A stretch of DNA of 64,000 nt from an uncultured Gammaproteobacteria bacterium (GTDB taxonomy: Bacteria > Pseudomonadota > Gammaproteobacteria > UBA6429 > Thiohalophilaceae), in NCBI GenBank assembly GCA_937967995.1, contig CALBTB010000006.1:279739-343738 (forward strand), given 5' to 3'. A program made the translations under genes and the position numbers. The notes beneath the pieces were generated by a model. It did no database searches and was not told the DNA's origin. It worked only from the letters and a program-made list of their open reading frames with translations. Position 1 is the stretch's first letter. Each line of letters opens with the position of its first letter. Of the stretch, positions 8,412-17,974 are shown one piece after another.

Positions 8412-10049
8412 ATGGCAACTGAAATCGTCAAAGCAGATCAATTAAATGCCTCCTTTCAGGGGATGTCGCAACTGCCTGTTGTCAGGCAGCTGGGACTTTT
8501 GATTGGACTGGCAGCGAGTATTGCGCTGGGTGTTTATGTCGTGTTGTGGTCCCAGCAACCCAATTACACGGTGTTATACAACCAGGCATCACCACGTGAC
8601 GCCAGTGAAGTCATCAATGTTCTGCAAAGCCGTAAAATTCAGTATCAGGTGGATACCAGCAGCGGTGTCATCATGGTGGAATCGGGCAAGTTACACGAAG
8701 CACGCATGGCGCTGGCATCACAGAACCTGCCATCTCATGCCGCCGGTGGGTTTGAATTCATCAAGGAACCACAGGGGCTGACCACCAACAACTTTATTCA
8801 GAACAAACGTTACCAGGTGGCGTTACAGAACGAACTGGCCCAGACCATCATGTGGATGTCCGCTGTGGACAATGCACGTATACATCTTGCTCTGCCCAAG
8901 CAATCAGCCTTTCTGGCCGACAGGCGCAAGCCAAGTGCTTCCGTGTTGATTAACCTCGCGGCCGGTCACCGGCTTGAAGACGAGCAGGTTGATGCGATCA
9001 TGAACCTGGTTGCGTCAAGTGTGCCTAACATGAGCAGTGATGATGTAACCGTGGTCGACAGCAAGGGTCGCCTGTTGTCCCGTACCAACAATATGCACGG
9101 CGTGGGATTGTCATCCCGACAACTGGAATACAAGAAGACGGTTGAAAGCGGCCTGGCCGGAAACATCGAAAACATCATTTCGCCGATCGTCGGTGATGGC
9201 AAGGTACGTGCCCAGGTGGTGGCGGAAATGGACTTTACTTCGCTGGAGATGACGCAGGAGTCGTATAACCCGGATCTTCCGGCGGTCAGAAGTGAACAAC
9301 GCATCGAGGAGCGTAGCCAGGGCAGTAATGTGCAGGGTGGCATACCAGGTGCACTGAGTAACCAGCCACCCGGCGCGGGGCAGGCGCCGGAAACCGCGGC
9401 GCAGGCACGGGCGGGTGCGGCAAATGCATCACCGTCACGCTCAACCATACGTTATACCATCAACAACGAACTGGACCGTTCCATCATTCATAAACGAAAA
9501 AGCCCGGGGATCGTTAAGAAATTATCCGTCGCGGTCGTTGTAGATAACAAGCAGGTCAAAAACGAGGCCGGTGAGCTGGTCGCGACACCTTACAGCCAGG
9601 AGGAACTGGATCGATTTACGACCCTGATCAAGGACGCGGTCGGTTTCAATGCCATACGGGGTGATTCGGTCAATGTTATTAATGCGGCATTTACTCCACC
9701 ACCGGAACTGGAGCCGGCACCGGAAGTGTCGTTACTGGATCAGCCCTGGGTCTGGGACGTAGGTAAACAGGTACTGGGTGGTTTACTGGCGGCGTTTGTC
9801 CTGTTCGGTGTTTTACGACCGGTGATGCGTAACCTGTCCGCGATACCCGCCGTGGTTGAAGCAAAAGGCGGCGCCGGTGAAGGTGGTGACGGTCTTGAAG
9901 ATGACCAGGTCACACTTTCAGGTGGCGGTGAACCCCGCCTGCCAAAACCGAATGAATATGAATCGGATCTGGAGATGGCCAAGTCGATGGTGGTACAGGA
10001 ACCGAAACGTGTCGCGCAGGTCGTCAAGCAATGGGTGAATGAAGGTTAA
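8412..10049 (+). CDS. fliF: Flagellar MS-ring protein FliF
   Basis: 545 aa inner-membrane protein that polymerises into the MS ring, the base for rod and C-ring assembly. Two membrane segments flank the periplasmic part: about residues 27-48 (LGLLIGLAASIALGVYVVLW) and about 450-467 (VLGGLLAAFVLFGVLRPVM). The periplasmic region has YxxF-type ring-building motifs, including QNKRYQVALQNELAQTI and DNARIHLALPKQSAF. A Pro/Gln/Ala-rich linker (about 310-345) precedes RYTINNELDRS. The cytoplasmic tail carries the FliG-binding end (MAKSMVVQEPKRVAQVVKQW). Confidence 0.97.
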   Translation: MATEIVKADQLNASFQGMSQLPVVRQLGLLIGLAASIALGVYVVLWSQQPNYTVLYNQASPRDASEVINVLQSRKIQYQVDTSSGVIMVESGKLHEARMALASQNLPSHAAGGFEFIKEPQGLTTNNFIQNKRYQVALQNELAQTIMWMSAVDNARIHLALPKQSAFLADRRKPSASVLINLAAGHRLEDEQVDAIMNLVASSVPNMSSDDVTVVDSKGRLLSRTNNMHGVGLSSRQLEYKKTVESGLAGNIENIISPIVGDGKVRAQVVAEMDFTSLEMTQESYNPDLPAVRSEQRIEERSQGSNVQGGIPGALSNQPPGAGQAPETAAQARAGAANASPSRSTIRYTINNELDRSIIHKRKSPGIVKKLSVAVVVDNKQVKNEAGELVATPYSQEELDRFTTLIKDAVGFNAIRGDSVNVINAAFTPPPELEPAPEVSLLDQPWVWDVGKQVLGGLLAAFVLFGVLRPVMRNLSAIPAVVEAKGGAGEGGDGLEDDQVTLSGGGEPRLPKPNEYESDLEMAKSMVVQEPKRVAQVVKQWVNEG

Positions 10050-10063
10050 AGAAAGATTACGCA

Positions 10064-11083
10064 ATGGCAACAGAAGCAAAAAAAGGCAAATTGAACGGTG
10101 CGGAACGTGCAGCCATTTTTTTAATGACCCTGGGTGAAGCGGATGCCGCAGAAGTCCTCAAGCACATGTCACCCAAGGAAGTGCAGAAAGTGGGCGAGGC
10201 CATGGCGGGTCTGGCTAATGTTCCCAAGGAAGAAGTATCCACTGTGCTGGGTGATTTTTGTGACGCTGTTGATGAACAGACCGAACTGGGAATCGGTAAT
10301 GAAGAATACCTGAAAAACGTGCTGAATAATGCCCTGGGTGAAGACAAGGCACGTAATGTCATTGATCGAATCTTGCTTGGCCGACATTCAAAAGGACTGG
10401 ATGCACTCAAATGGATGGAGCCGCGTTCCGTTGCCGATATGATTCGTCTCGAACATCCACAGATTATTGCTATTGTGCTTTCCTATCTCGAGCAGGATCA
10501 GGCCGCGGATGTGCTGGCGGCTTTACCGGAAAATATGCGCGTGGATGTGGTCATGCGTATTGCTTCACTTGATGGTATTCAACCCAGTGCCATTCACGAA
10601 CTCGATGACATGCTGGAAAAACAGTTCTCCGGAAATTCCGACAACATCAAGACATCCGCCGTGGGTGGACTCAAAACCGCGGCCAACATTATGAACTTCA
10701 TGGACAGCAGCGTTGAAGCGGAAATCATGGAGAAGGTCAAGGAAATTGATGAAGACATGGGTAACGGAATACAGGATCTAATGTTTGTGTTTGAAAACCT
10801 CAATGATGTCGATGACCGGGGTATTCAGGCGCTGTTACGTGAAATTTCATCCGATACGCTGATTGTCGCGCTCAAGGGTGCGGATGAAGCGATCAAGGAA
10901 AAGATTCTCAATAATATGTCGCGACGTGCCGGTGAAATGCTGAAGGATGATCTGGAAGCACGTGGTCCGGTCAAACTCAGTGAAGTCGAGGGAGCGCAGA
11001 AGGAAATTCTGGCTGTTGCCCGACGTATGGCTGAAACCGGAGAAATCTCGCTCGGCGGTAAGGGCGGCGATGAGTATGTCTAA
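10064..11083 (+). CDS. fliG: Flagellar motor switch protein FliG
   Basis: 339 aa. FliG is the C-ring component that contacts FliF through its N-domain and the stator through its C-domain. The N-terminus reads LNGAERAAIFLMTLGEADAAEVLKHM. The middle domain carries EHPQ (EHPQIIAIVLSYL). The C-domain has the charged torque helix region DDRGIQALLREISSDTLIVALKGAD and ILNNMSRRAGEMLKDDLEARGPVKLSEVE. FliH starts inside its last codons. Confidence 0.98.
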   Translation: MATEAKKGKLNGAERAAIFLMTLGEADAAEVLKHMSPKEVQKVGEAMAGLANVPKEEVSTVLGDFCDAVDEQTELGIGNEEYLKNVLNNALGEDKARNVIDRILLGRHSKGLDALKWMEPRSVADMIRLEHPQIIAIVLSYLEQDQAADVLAALPENMRVDVVMRIASLDGIQPSAIHELDDMLEKQFSGNSDNIKTSAVGGLKTAANIMNFMDSSVEAEIMEKVKEIDEDMGNGIQDLMFVFENLNDVDDRGIQALLREISSDTLIVALKGADEAIKEKILNNMSRRAGEMLKDDLEARGPVKLSEVEGAQKEILAVARRMAETGEISLGGKGGDEYV

Positions 11084-11708
11084 AGTTTATAGTGGTGATT
11101 CATCGGATAACAAAGTCGAGCGCTGGGAACTGCCTGATGTAGAAGCCACCGATGCACGTGGCGGATACAGTAAACTGGTGACTGCCGCACAGATCGAAAA
11201 GATCCAGCAACAGGCTTACCAGGAAGGTTTTGAGCAGGGACGTAAGGCAGGCTATGAAGCTGGTGAAGCGCAACTTAAACAGGATTTGCAGCACCTGCAA
11301 TCCATCCTGACGTTTATGCAGAATCCGTTGCAGGATCTGGATCAAAACATACTGGAACAGCTACTGGAACTGACCAGCATCGTGGCCGGTCAGGTCATTC
11401 GACGTGAACTGCGTGCAGATCCGGGTCAGATTATTGCCGTTGTACGTGCCTGCCTCAAGGAACTACCGATTGCGGCGCGTAAAATTTCAATTCACCTGCA
11501 TCCCGATGATGCCACACTCGTGCGTGGCGCGTTTTCCATTGATACGTCTCTGGATAACAACTGGCAAATTGTTGAAGACCCGGTGCTGACGCGCGGCGGG
11601 TGTCGTATCGAGGCCGACAATTCAAAAATCGATGCCACCGTTGAACAACAACTCAATCGCGTTATTGCCAACCTGATGGGCGGTGAACGTGAAGAAGACA
11701 CGGAATAA
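11070..11708 (+). CDS. fliH: Flagellar assembly protein FliH
   Basis: 212 aa. FliH dimerises and regulates the export ATPase FliI, tethering it to the C-ring through FliN. The N-terminal half has AYQEGFEQGRKAGYEAGEAQ, the glycine-repeat helix typical of FliH. The C-terminal half resembles the V/F-ATPase peripheral-stalk domain (VVRACLKELPIAARKISIHLHPDD). I place the start at ATG 11070, 14 bases inside fliG and behind AAGGGCGG; the ATG at 11076 is equally possible. A longer in-frame extension to 10947 only reads through fliG and is rejected. Confidence 0.9.
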   Translation: MSMSKVYSGDSSDNKVERWELPDVEATDARGGYSKLVTAAQIEKIQQQAYQEGFEQGRKAGYEAGEAQLKQDLQHLQSILTFMQNPLQDLDQNILEQLLELTSIVAGQVIRRELRADPGQIIAVVRACLKELPIAARKISIHLHPDDATLVRGAFSIDTSLDNNWQIVEDPVLTRGGCRIEADNSKIDATVEQQLNRVIANLMGGEREEDTE

Positions 11709-11717
11709 ACGCTAGAT

Positions 11718-13148
11718 ATGCAGGAGTCGCTTAATCAGCAGCGCCAGAACATCTGGCTGGAAAAATTACAGGAAGCGAAATCTCGCATCGACGATCCGCC
11801 AGGACTCATTATCGAGGGAAAGCTCAACCGAATGGTGGGGCTGACGCTGGAGGCGGTTGGATGTCAGGCGCCAATAGGTGCACGTTGTATTGTGGAAAGT
11901 CCCGGTGGCAATTCCATCGAAGCCGAAGTAGTCGGCTTCGCCAATGAAAGTCTTTACCTGATGCCGACCAGCAGTGTGCAGGGTATTCGTCCCAATGCCC
12001 GTGTCATTCCGACCGAACGTGTCTATGAAGCACCGGCCGGTAAAGAATTACTGGGGCGCGTACTGGATGGCGCCGGCCGACCACTGGATGGCAAGGGGCA
12101 GTTACGTACCCAGGAAAAAATGCCGCTGACCGGTCGACCTATTAACCCGCTGCAACGCCAGCCCATTGATACTCCGCTGGATGTGGGCGTGCGTTGTATT
12201 AATTCGTTACTCACTGTCGGCCGCGGGCAGCGTATGGGCCTGTTCGCAGGCAGTGGTGTCGGTAAAAGTGTCTTGCTCGGTATGATGACGCGCTTCACAA
12301 CAGCGGATGTGATTGTGGTGGGACTGATTGGTGAACGTGGTCGCGAAGTGAAGGAGTTCATCAATAACATACTGGGTGAAGAGGGTCTGGCGCGTGCGGT
12401 CGTGGTTGCAGTACCGGCGGACTACACACCGGTTATGCGCATGCACGGCGCGGCCATGGCAACGGCCATAGCCGAATACTTTCGTGATCAGGGTAAACAT
12501 GTGCTGTTATTAATGGATTCGTTAACACGTTATGCACAGGCACAACGGGAAATTGCCCTGGCGATTGGTGAACCACCAGCAACTAAAGGTTATCCACCGT
12601 CGGTTTTTGCGCGCATGCCGCAACTGGTTGAGCGAGCCGGTAACGGCGATCGTAATGGTGGTTCGATTACCGCATTTTATACCGTGTTGACGGAAGGCGA
12701 TGATCAGCAAGACCCGATTGCCGATGCGGCACGGGCCATTCTTGATGGGCATATTGTCCTGTCGCGTGACATGGCCGAAGCCGGACATTATCCGGCGATT
12801 GATATTGAATCATCCATCAGTCGTATCATGAATGACATTGTTAATCCGGATCACCTGGCAATGGTGCAACGGTTGCGACAACTGAATGCCACCTATAAAC
12901 AAAATGAAGACCTGATCACCGTCGGTGCTTATACACCCGGCAGCGATCCGCGAATCGATGAAGCTATTCTGTTTCATCCACAAATGCTTCGATTCATTGC
13001 CCAGAACATGCGCCAGCCCATGAACTGGGAAACCAGCATGACAGATCTTAAAAACCTCTTTGAGCAGCATGAAGCCATGCAGCAGGCATATGAACAGCAG
13101 AAAAATGCACAGATGACAACGACACAGCAGGGCCATGGTACGGCGTAA
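11718..13148 (+). CDS. fliI: Flagellum-specific export ATPase FliI
   Basis: 476 aa. This is the ATPase of the flagellar type III export apparatus. Walker A lies in GLFAGSGVGKSVLLG, Walker B in HVLLLMDSLTRYAQAQREIAL, and the catalytic GERGREVKEF segment is present. The PATKGYPPSVFARMPQLVERAG stretch is diagnostic of the FliI/SctN family. It starts nine bases after fliH and overlaps fliJ by 14 bases. Confidence 0.98.
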   Translation: MQESLNQQRQNIWLEKLQEAKSRIDDPPGLIIEGKLNRMVGLTLEAVGCQAPIGARCIVESPGGNSIEAEVVGFANESLYLMPTSSVQGIRPNARVIPTERVYEAPAGKELLGRVLDGAGRPLDGKGQLRTQEKMPLTGRPINPLQRQPIDTPLDVGVRCINSLLTVGRGQRMGLFAGSGVGKSVLLGMMTRFTTADVIVVGLIGERGREVKEFINNILGEEGLARAVVVAVPADYTPVMRMHGAAMATAIAEYFRDQGKHVLLLMDSLTRYAQAQREIALAIGEPPATKGYPPSVFARMPQLVERAGNGDRNGGSITAFYTVLTEGDDQQDPIADAARAILDGHIVLSRDMAEAGHYPAIDIESSISRIMNDIVNPDHLAMVQRLRQLNATYKQNEDLITVGAYTPGSDPRIDEAILFHPQMLRFIAQNMRQPMNWETSMTDLKNLFEQHEAMQQAYEQQKNAQMTTTQQGHGTA

Positions 13149-13587
13149 ATCAGAACGCATTCGCCTGTTACAGAAACTGGCCAGTCAATATGAACAACTG
13201 GCAGCACAGGATCTCGGGCGTTCAACCAATAACCTGCTGAGTCAGCAAGGTCGGCTCGAACAACTTAAAAAATTTCGTGAAGACTACAAACGACAGTTCA
13301 ATGAACTGGGCAGGCAGGGCATGGATGGCACAACCATTATGGCCTTTCAGAATTTTTTGCAACAACTGGATACCGCGATCGTGCAACAACAGCAGGTCGT
13401 GGTAGCGTCACAGTCGGAAAATCAGCAACAAAAATCAAACTGGCAGGACAAGCACACGACGACCCGCGTTTATGACAAAACGCTTGAACGCACACTCAGC
13501 AAAGAAGCACGCCAGGATAACCGTAAACAGCAATCCGAGACAGATGACCTGGTTCAGCACCGCAAACCCGGTGACGATCAGCACTAA
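13135..13587 (+). CDS. fliJ: Flagellar export protein FliJ
   Basis: 150 aa, almost entirely helical and rich in Gln, Lys and Arg, forming a long coiled coil as FliJ does. FliJ sits in the centre of the FliI hexamer like the F1 gamma subunit and recycles export chaperones. Primary sequence is poorly conserved in this family; the 14-base overlap with fliI and the position before fliK carry the assignment. Confidence 0.88.
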   Translation: MVRRKSERIRLLQKLASQYEQLAAQDLGRSTNNLLSQQGRLEQLKKFREDYKRQFNELGRQGMDGTTIMAFQNFLQQLDTAIVQQQQVVVASQSENQQQKSNWQDKHTTTRVYDKTLERTLSKEARQDNRKQQSETDDLVQHRKPGDDQH

Positions 13588-13592
13588 TTTCA

Positions 13593-13608
13593 TGGCATAG
13601 CCCTTGCA
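13593..13608 (+). promoter_or_regulatory. sigma-54 promoter for fliK
   Basis: TGGCATAGCCCTTGCA is a full match to TGGCAYR-N4-TTGCW. It lies six bases after the fliJ stop and 49 bases before the fliK ATG. It suggests that fliK starts its own sigma-54-dependent transcript, probably through FleR; the activator is inferred. Confidence 0.82.
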
Positions 13609-13656
13609 TTTGTTATGTACACAAACATGACATAACGTGTGTGGAGGAAAAAGTGT

Positions 13657-14805
13657 ATGTCTGATGCCAGTGCTTCACTGGTTGGAATCCTTACGCCACC
13701 GGATGCCGGACAGTCTGTCAGTCTTACTGGTAAACCTGCGGCGGCTGCAAACGGGGTGGATTTTCCAACAGTATTTCAGGGAGTTACGCTAAACCCGGAG
13801 ACCATTTCGGCACTCACGGCGGACTTTGCCATGCCCGCGGACAGTATGGCCGTACCCGTAACGTTACCTGCCTCGACACAAAACGTACCGGTTAGCATGG
13901 TGCCCGTGGCCGATCTTCCACAACAGGCGACAGAACCGGCTTCCAATGGCCAGGATCTATTTGCCGTTTCCGGCAATGTCTTGCCGCCTGCACAGGTTTA
14001 CTGGTCCGGTATGACGACGGTGGTGGATGAAAATGGTGTAGCATCTATGACGGTTGCCGGTGACAAGCAACAGGTTATTCATGCTGCACCCGCTTATGGT
14101 AAAGACATGGCGGCAACACTACGACAATCGCAACAGAACCTGTATGATGCGCTGGCCTTTCAGCCGCGCCCCGTCGATCCCGATGCAGGAATACCGTTAC
14201 CCGAGGTGACACCGTCAGTTTTAAACAAACAATTTTCAGACCAACTGCTTGCAAGTCTGCCGCGTAATACTGAACTACCTGCATTGAGTACGCTTACAAC
14301 CCCGGCAACTACCACCATGTCACCGTTACTCGTTAACGATATTCAAATGCAGGGTAACTTGCCGCGAGGTCTCGATACCCTGCCGGTACCACCGCAGCAT
14401 CCGCAGTGGGGACAGCAGGTGGGTGAACGTATTCACTGGATGGTAGGCCAGGGCCTGCAACAGGCCGATGTTCGGCTTAATCCCCCCGAACTGGGATCAC
14501 TGGAAATTCGTATTCAGGTGCAGGGTGAGCAGGCCAACGTGCAGTTCTCCTCACCACATGCTTCCGTCCGTGAAGCGCTGGATGCTGCTATGCCGCGATT
14601 GCGCGAGATGCTGGAACAAAGCGGCCTGAACCTGGGTAATGCCAGTGTGTCGTCTCAGTCCGGTGGGCAACAGCAGGCCACGGCGGGTGATTCTTCTGAG
14701 GCTGGAATGGCCGTGGAAAAAGCAGGTGAAGAGAGTCAGGAGACGGTCAGTATCACGACTGACGGAATTATCCCTGCATCTGGCATGGTTGATATCTATG
14801 CCTGA
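13657..14805 (+). CDS. fliK: Flagellar hook-length control protein FliK
   Basis: 382 aa. FliK is an exported ruler that switches the export gate from hook to filament substrates. The N-terminal two thirds are low-complexity (Pro, Ala, Thr, Gln). The conserved C-terminal hook-length domain is clear at about residues 245-330: VGERIHWMVGQGLQQADVRL, then PPELGSLEIRIQVQGEQANV and REALDAAMPRLREMLEQSGL. GGAGGAAA lies ahead of the ATG at 13657; the upstream GTG at 13639 lies inside that ribosome-binding site and is rejected. Confidence 0.93.
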   Translation: MSDASASLVGILTPPDAGQSVSLTGKPAAAANGVDFPTVFQGVTLNPETISALTADFAMPADSMAVPVTLPASTQNVPVSMVPVADLPQQATEPASNGQDLFAVSGNVLPPAQVYWSGMTTVVDENGVASMTVAGDKQQVIHAAPAYGKDMAATLRQSQQNLYDALAFQPRPVDPDAGIPLPEVTPSVLNKQFSDQLLASLPRNTELPALSTLTTPATTTMSPLLVNDIQMQGNLPRGLDTLPVPPQHPQWGQQVGERIHWMVGQGLQQADVRLNPPELGSLEIRIQVQGEQANVQFSSPHASVREALDAAMPRLREMLEQSGLNLGNASVSSQSGGQQQATAGDSSEAGMAVEKAGEESQETVSITTDGIIPASGMVDIYA

Positions 14806-14928
14806 GTCGCAGGAACAGCTAAGGGATTCCGGCCGTTTGTCGATAACCTTATATATACCGGTCATTGTGTGGTGTTATTAACCACGAAATAAATAATGTA
14901 AATAACCGGAAATTCAGGACGGGTGTTT

Positions 14929-15681
14929 ATGGCTAACAAGGCAAAGCAATACACAGATCAGCAGAAGCCGATGCTGGATCAGCTGGTCAATGATCACGCC
15001 GAACTGGTTAAACGTATTGCTTATCATCTGTCAGCCAGGTTACCTGCCACCGTGCTGGTGGATGATCTGATTCAGGCCGGACTTATCGGTCTGATGGATG
15101 CCGCTTCACATTACGACCCCAGTCAGGGTGCCAGTTTTGAAACCTACGCAACAATTCGTATTCGTGGATCCATGCTCGATGAATTACGTCGTAACGACTG
15201 GGCACCCAAATCCGTGCATCGTCGTGCACGAGACATGATGAAAGCGGTTAACGTGATCGAAAGTCGGACCGGGCGTGATGCGCGACCGGAAGAAGTGGCC
15301 GATCAAATGGGCATCAGTCTGGACGAATACCATCAACTGGTTCTGGAAAGTAACACCTGCCGGGTAATGAATTTTACTGATGTGTCCCGTGAAGACCATG
15401 CATTTAGTGACACCGTGGCCGACAGTACGGACACAGGTCCACTGGGTGGGCTGCAGCGCGATGAATTTCGACAAATTTTAGTGGATGCCATCAAGGTTTT
15501 GCCACAACGCGAACAATTAATTATCACCTTGTACTATGATGAAGAACTGAATCTGAAAGAAATCGGATGTGTACTCGGTGTCAGCGAATCACGTGTCAGT
15601 CAGTTAATGAGTCAGGCACATGCCAGGTTACGTCAGTCAATGGCCGAGTTTCTGGAAGCAGAAGCCAGCATTACTGAGTGA
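14929..15681 (+). CDS. fliA: RNA polymerase sigma-28 factor FliA
   Basis: 250 aa. FliA directs late flagellar and chemotaxis transcription once FlgM is exported. Region 2 has LPATVLVDDLIQAGLIGLMD and FETYATIRIRGSMLDELR; region 4 has LPQREQLIITLYYDEELNLK and the HTH IGCVLGVSESRVSQLMSQAH. The ATG at 14929 follows AGGACGGG and is preferred to the GTG at 14923. fliA directly follows fliK here; in Pseudomonas the fliL-flhF-fleN genes lie between them. Confidence 0.96.
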   Translation: MANKAKQYTDQQKPMLDQLVNDHAELVKRIAYHLSARLPATVLVDDLIQAGLIGLMDAASHYDPSQGASFETYATIRIRGSMLDELRRNDWAPKSVHRRARDMMKAVNVIESRTGRDARPEEVADQMGISLDEYHQLVLESNTCRVMNFTDVSREDHAFSDTVADSTDTGPLGGLQRDEFRQILVDAIKVLPQREQLIITLYYDEELNLKEIGCVLGVSESRVSQLMSQAHARLRQSMAEFLEAEASITE

Positions 15682-15688
15682 TAATTGA

Positions 15689-15705
15689 GCAGGGCTGAAC
15701 CCTGC
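15689..15705 (+). terminator. Weak hairpin after fliA
   Basis: GCAGGG (689-694) and CCCTGC (700-705) form a 6-bp stem with a five-base loop eight bases after the fliA stop. No T-run follows, so termination would be weak or factor-assisted. Confidence 0.3.
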
Positions 15706-15848
15706 CGCATCCAGCTATACTTATATATATACTTTTCTTTCATTCGATTGCCCGGGATTTGTGATGGACTCGGCAGTTGTGTGTATTCGGCACAACTAGA
15801 CTTCTAGAGAGGCAGGGGGACTGGTATGCCTACGCAAGGAGAAATTGC

Positions 15849-17282
15849 ATGAACTTTTCTGAAATTTTTATGATTGTACCGAACCCTGTTGTGTCAGGGA
15901 TAATCTGGTTTGTTGTGCTGGTGGCCATCATGTATTTTGCTCGCACACCTGCCCATCTTGCTATCGTCTCTTTTTGCCGTGTTATTCATAATGCCATGCG
16001 CCTGTCTGCCCATGCAGTAATGCGCGCTGAAAAACGCCTAAATGAACGAAACCGGGAAGTGTTACTGGCACAGGGACGCGAAGCGGCGGAACGGATTATC
16101 GAACGGGAATTTGATCGGGTTGATGCCACGGTACGACGTGATCTGGCAGAGTATCCGGCATTGCATCGTCAGTTGAGTGAAGAAATCACCGAGATTGATG
16201 ATGATTACAAGAACAGTACCGAAGTGCCACCGGAACCGCCCGCCTGGGTCAAGGCAGTTGAGGCGGTCGCCAAAATTCCCGGCAAGGATCCCATGGTCGC
16301 CAGTATTCTGGAAGATATTCACAGCTCGATGGTTAAAGCCAATACACAGGCAATAGAGGAATATCGCAAGTCGAGTCATAAACGCCATGAGCATCTCAAA
16401 AGCATGATGCCACACTGGCGCAAGGTAAAGAGCATACTGGGGCAGGTGGATAAAAGTGTGAACAGCCTGATTACGCGCTCACAAACCATCGACCGGCATA
16501 TGGAAGAATATGAATCGATTGTTCGTAAGTCAGATCGTGCAGTCAGAATGTTATCTTCTTCATCCCTGACACAGTTTTTTATTGCAACATTCGTATTGGT
16601 GATTGCCATTGGTGGTGCGCTGATTAACTTTAATCTCATTGCGCGACCTATGGCGGAAATGGTCGGTGGCACCAGTCGTATCATGGGATTTCAGATAAAT
16701 AATATTGCCGCCATGGTGATTATCCTTGTTGAACTGGCGATGGGCCTGTTCCTGATGGAGACCTTGCGTATCACACGATTGTTTCCGGTCATTGGCGCGC
16801 TGAATGACAAGATTCGTATTCGCCTCGTATGGACCTTTTTCTCAATATTGTTTTTCCTGGCCTGTGTGGAAGCCGGTCTGGCGTTTATGCGTGAGATACT
16901 TATGCAGGATGCCGCCGCAACGCGTGCAATATTACGTGGTGGCGATCAGGGTGATTCCATAGTACTGGAAAATTCACATATCTGGATCACGACGGCGGCA
17001 CAGATGGGTATGGGCTTTGTCCTGCCGTTTGCGTTGATGTTTGTGGCCATTCCGCTGGAAACCTTTGTTCACTCCTTGCGTACGGTTGTAGGTGTAGCCG
17101 GTGTCGGATTTTTGCGGGCCATGGCCTGGTTGTTGCGATTGATCGGTAACATCATGCGCTTTATTTCAACCTCGATTGTGCAGGTGTATGACCTGATCAT
17201 CTTTGCACCGTTGTGGATTGAACGGACCATCAAACATAAAACCGGAAAAGAAGACAACGTCGACAGAGCATCCGTTTTCTAA
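15849..17282 (+). CDS. Unrecognised membrane protein with a long cytoplasmic or periplasmic helical domain
   Basis: 477 aa; I do not recognise the family. Predicted membrane segments are about 14-31, 242-264, 286-304, 325-346 and 382-403, with a further hydrophobic amphipathic C-terminal stretch (411-455). Residues 45-235 between the first two segments are charged and helical with coiled-coil character. The pattern (N-terminal anchor, long helical domain, membrane bundle) suggests a structural or scaffold role, but this is speculation. AAGGAG precedes the ATG at 15849; the in-frame extension to 15777 is unlikely. A VWA lipoprotein gene follows 12 bases later, so the two are probably co-expressed. 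Confidence 0.8.
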   Translation: MNFSEIFMIVPNPVVSGIIWFVVLVAIMYFARTPAHLAIVSFCRVIHNAMRLSAHAVMRAEKRLNERNREVLLAQGREAAERIIEREFDRVDATVRRDLAEYPALHRQLSEEITEIDDDYKNSTEVPPEPPAWVKAVEAVAKIPGKDPMVASILEDIHSSMVKANTQAIEEYRKSSHKRHEHLKSMMPHWRKVKSILGQVDKSVNSLITRSQTIDRHMEEYESIVRKSDRAVRMLSSSSLTQFFIATFVLVIAIGGALINFNLIARPMAEMVGGTSRIMGFQINNIAAMVIILVELAMGLFLMETLRITRLFPVIGALNDKIRIRLVWTFFSILFFLACVEAGLAFMREILMQDAAATRAILRGGDQGDSIVLENSHIWITTAAQMGMGFVLPFALMFVAIPLETFVHSLRTVVGVAGVGFLRAMAWLLRLIGNIMRFISTSIVQVYDLIIFAPLWIERTIKHKTGKEDNVDRASVF

Positions 17283-17294
17283 AGGGAGTCATAC

Positions 17295-17948
17295 ATGAAA
17301 CACAAGCTTGGCCATTTAATTATTGCAGCCGCGTTTATTCTCTCTGCCTGCTCTGGTGGCGAGACTGGTCCCTACAACCAGGGCGTATATATGCTGGTGG
17401 ATACGTCCGGCACCTATACAAAGGAGCTGGATCAGGCGCAACGTATTATTAATTTTACATTGGCAAAACTGAATCCCGGCGATACTTTTGCCGTGGCACG
17501 GGTTGATACGGGCAGTTTCAGTGAAAAGGATATTGTCTACAAGCAGTCATTTGATGATCGCCCGAGTATGACCAATCAGCAGAAACGCAAGTTTCGCGAT
17601 TCGATTGACAAGTTCATCAAAACCGCCAAACCCAGTTCATATACGGATATAACCGGCGGCATTCTGCAGGCGATTGAATACCTTAACGAAGCCAATACCG
17701 GTAAAAAAACCATTCTCATTTTCTCAGACCTGAAAGAAGAACTACGCAAAGGGTTTATTCGGGATATTCCACTGCAATTGAACGGTTATCGTGTTGTGGC
17801 CGTCAACGTTACCAAATTACGTTCGGATAATGTCGATCCACGCGAATATCTGGATCGCCTGGAGAACTGGCAAACCAAAGTGGAATCCGGTGGTGGCACG
17901 TGGAAAGTCATCAACGATCTGGAACGACTAGACCCGATATTTGACTAA
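17295..17948 (+). CDS. VWA-domain lipoprotein
   Basis: 217 aa. A signal peptide with lipobox LSAC (Cys19) predicts a lipid-anchored periplasmic protein. The rest is a von Willebrand A fold: the MIDAS motif is DTSGT (36-40; DxSxT), with a second metal ligand likely in SYTDITGGILQAIEYL and an Asp in TILIFSDLKEELRKG. VWA domains of this kind bind partner proteins through a metal ion. The neighbouring membrane protein 12 bases upstream is the natural candidate partner. Aspartate at +2 is absent (Ser follows Cys), so outer-membrane sorting is possible. Confidence 0.82.
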   Translation: MKHKLGHLIIAAAFILSACSGGETGPYNQGVYMLVDTSGTYTKELDQAQRIINFTLAKLNPGDTFAVARVDTGSFSEKDIVYKQSFDDRPSMTNQQKRKFRDSIDKFIKTAKPSSYTDITGGILQAIEYLNEANTGKKTILIFSDLKEELRKGFIRDIPLQLNGYRVVAVNVTKLRSDNVDPREYLDRLENWQTKVESGGGTWKVINDLERLDPIFD

Positions 17949-17974
17949 ACCGTTTTAAAACCTCGCTTCTCAAC

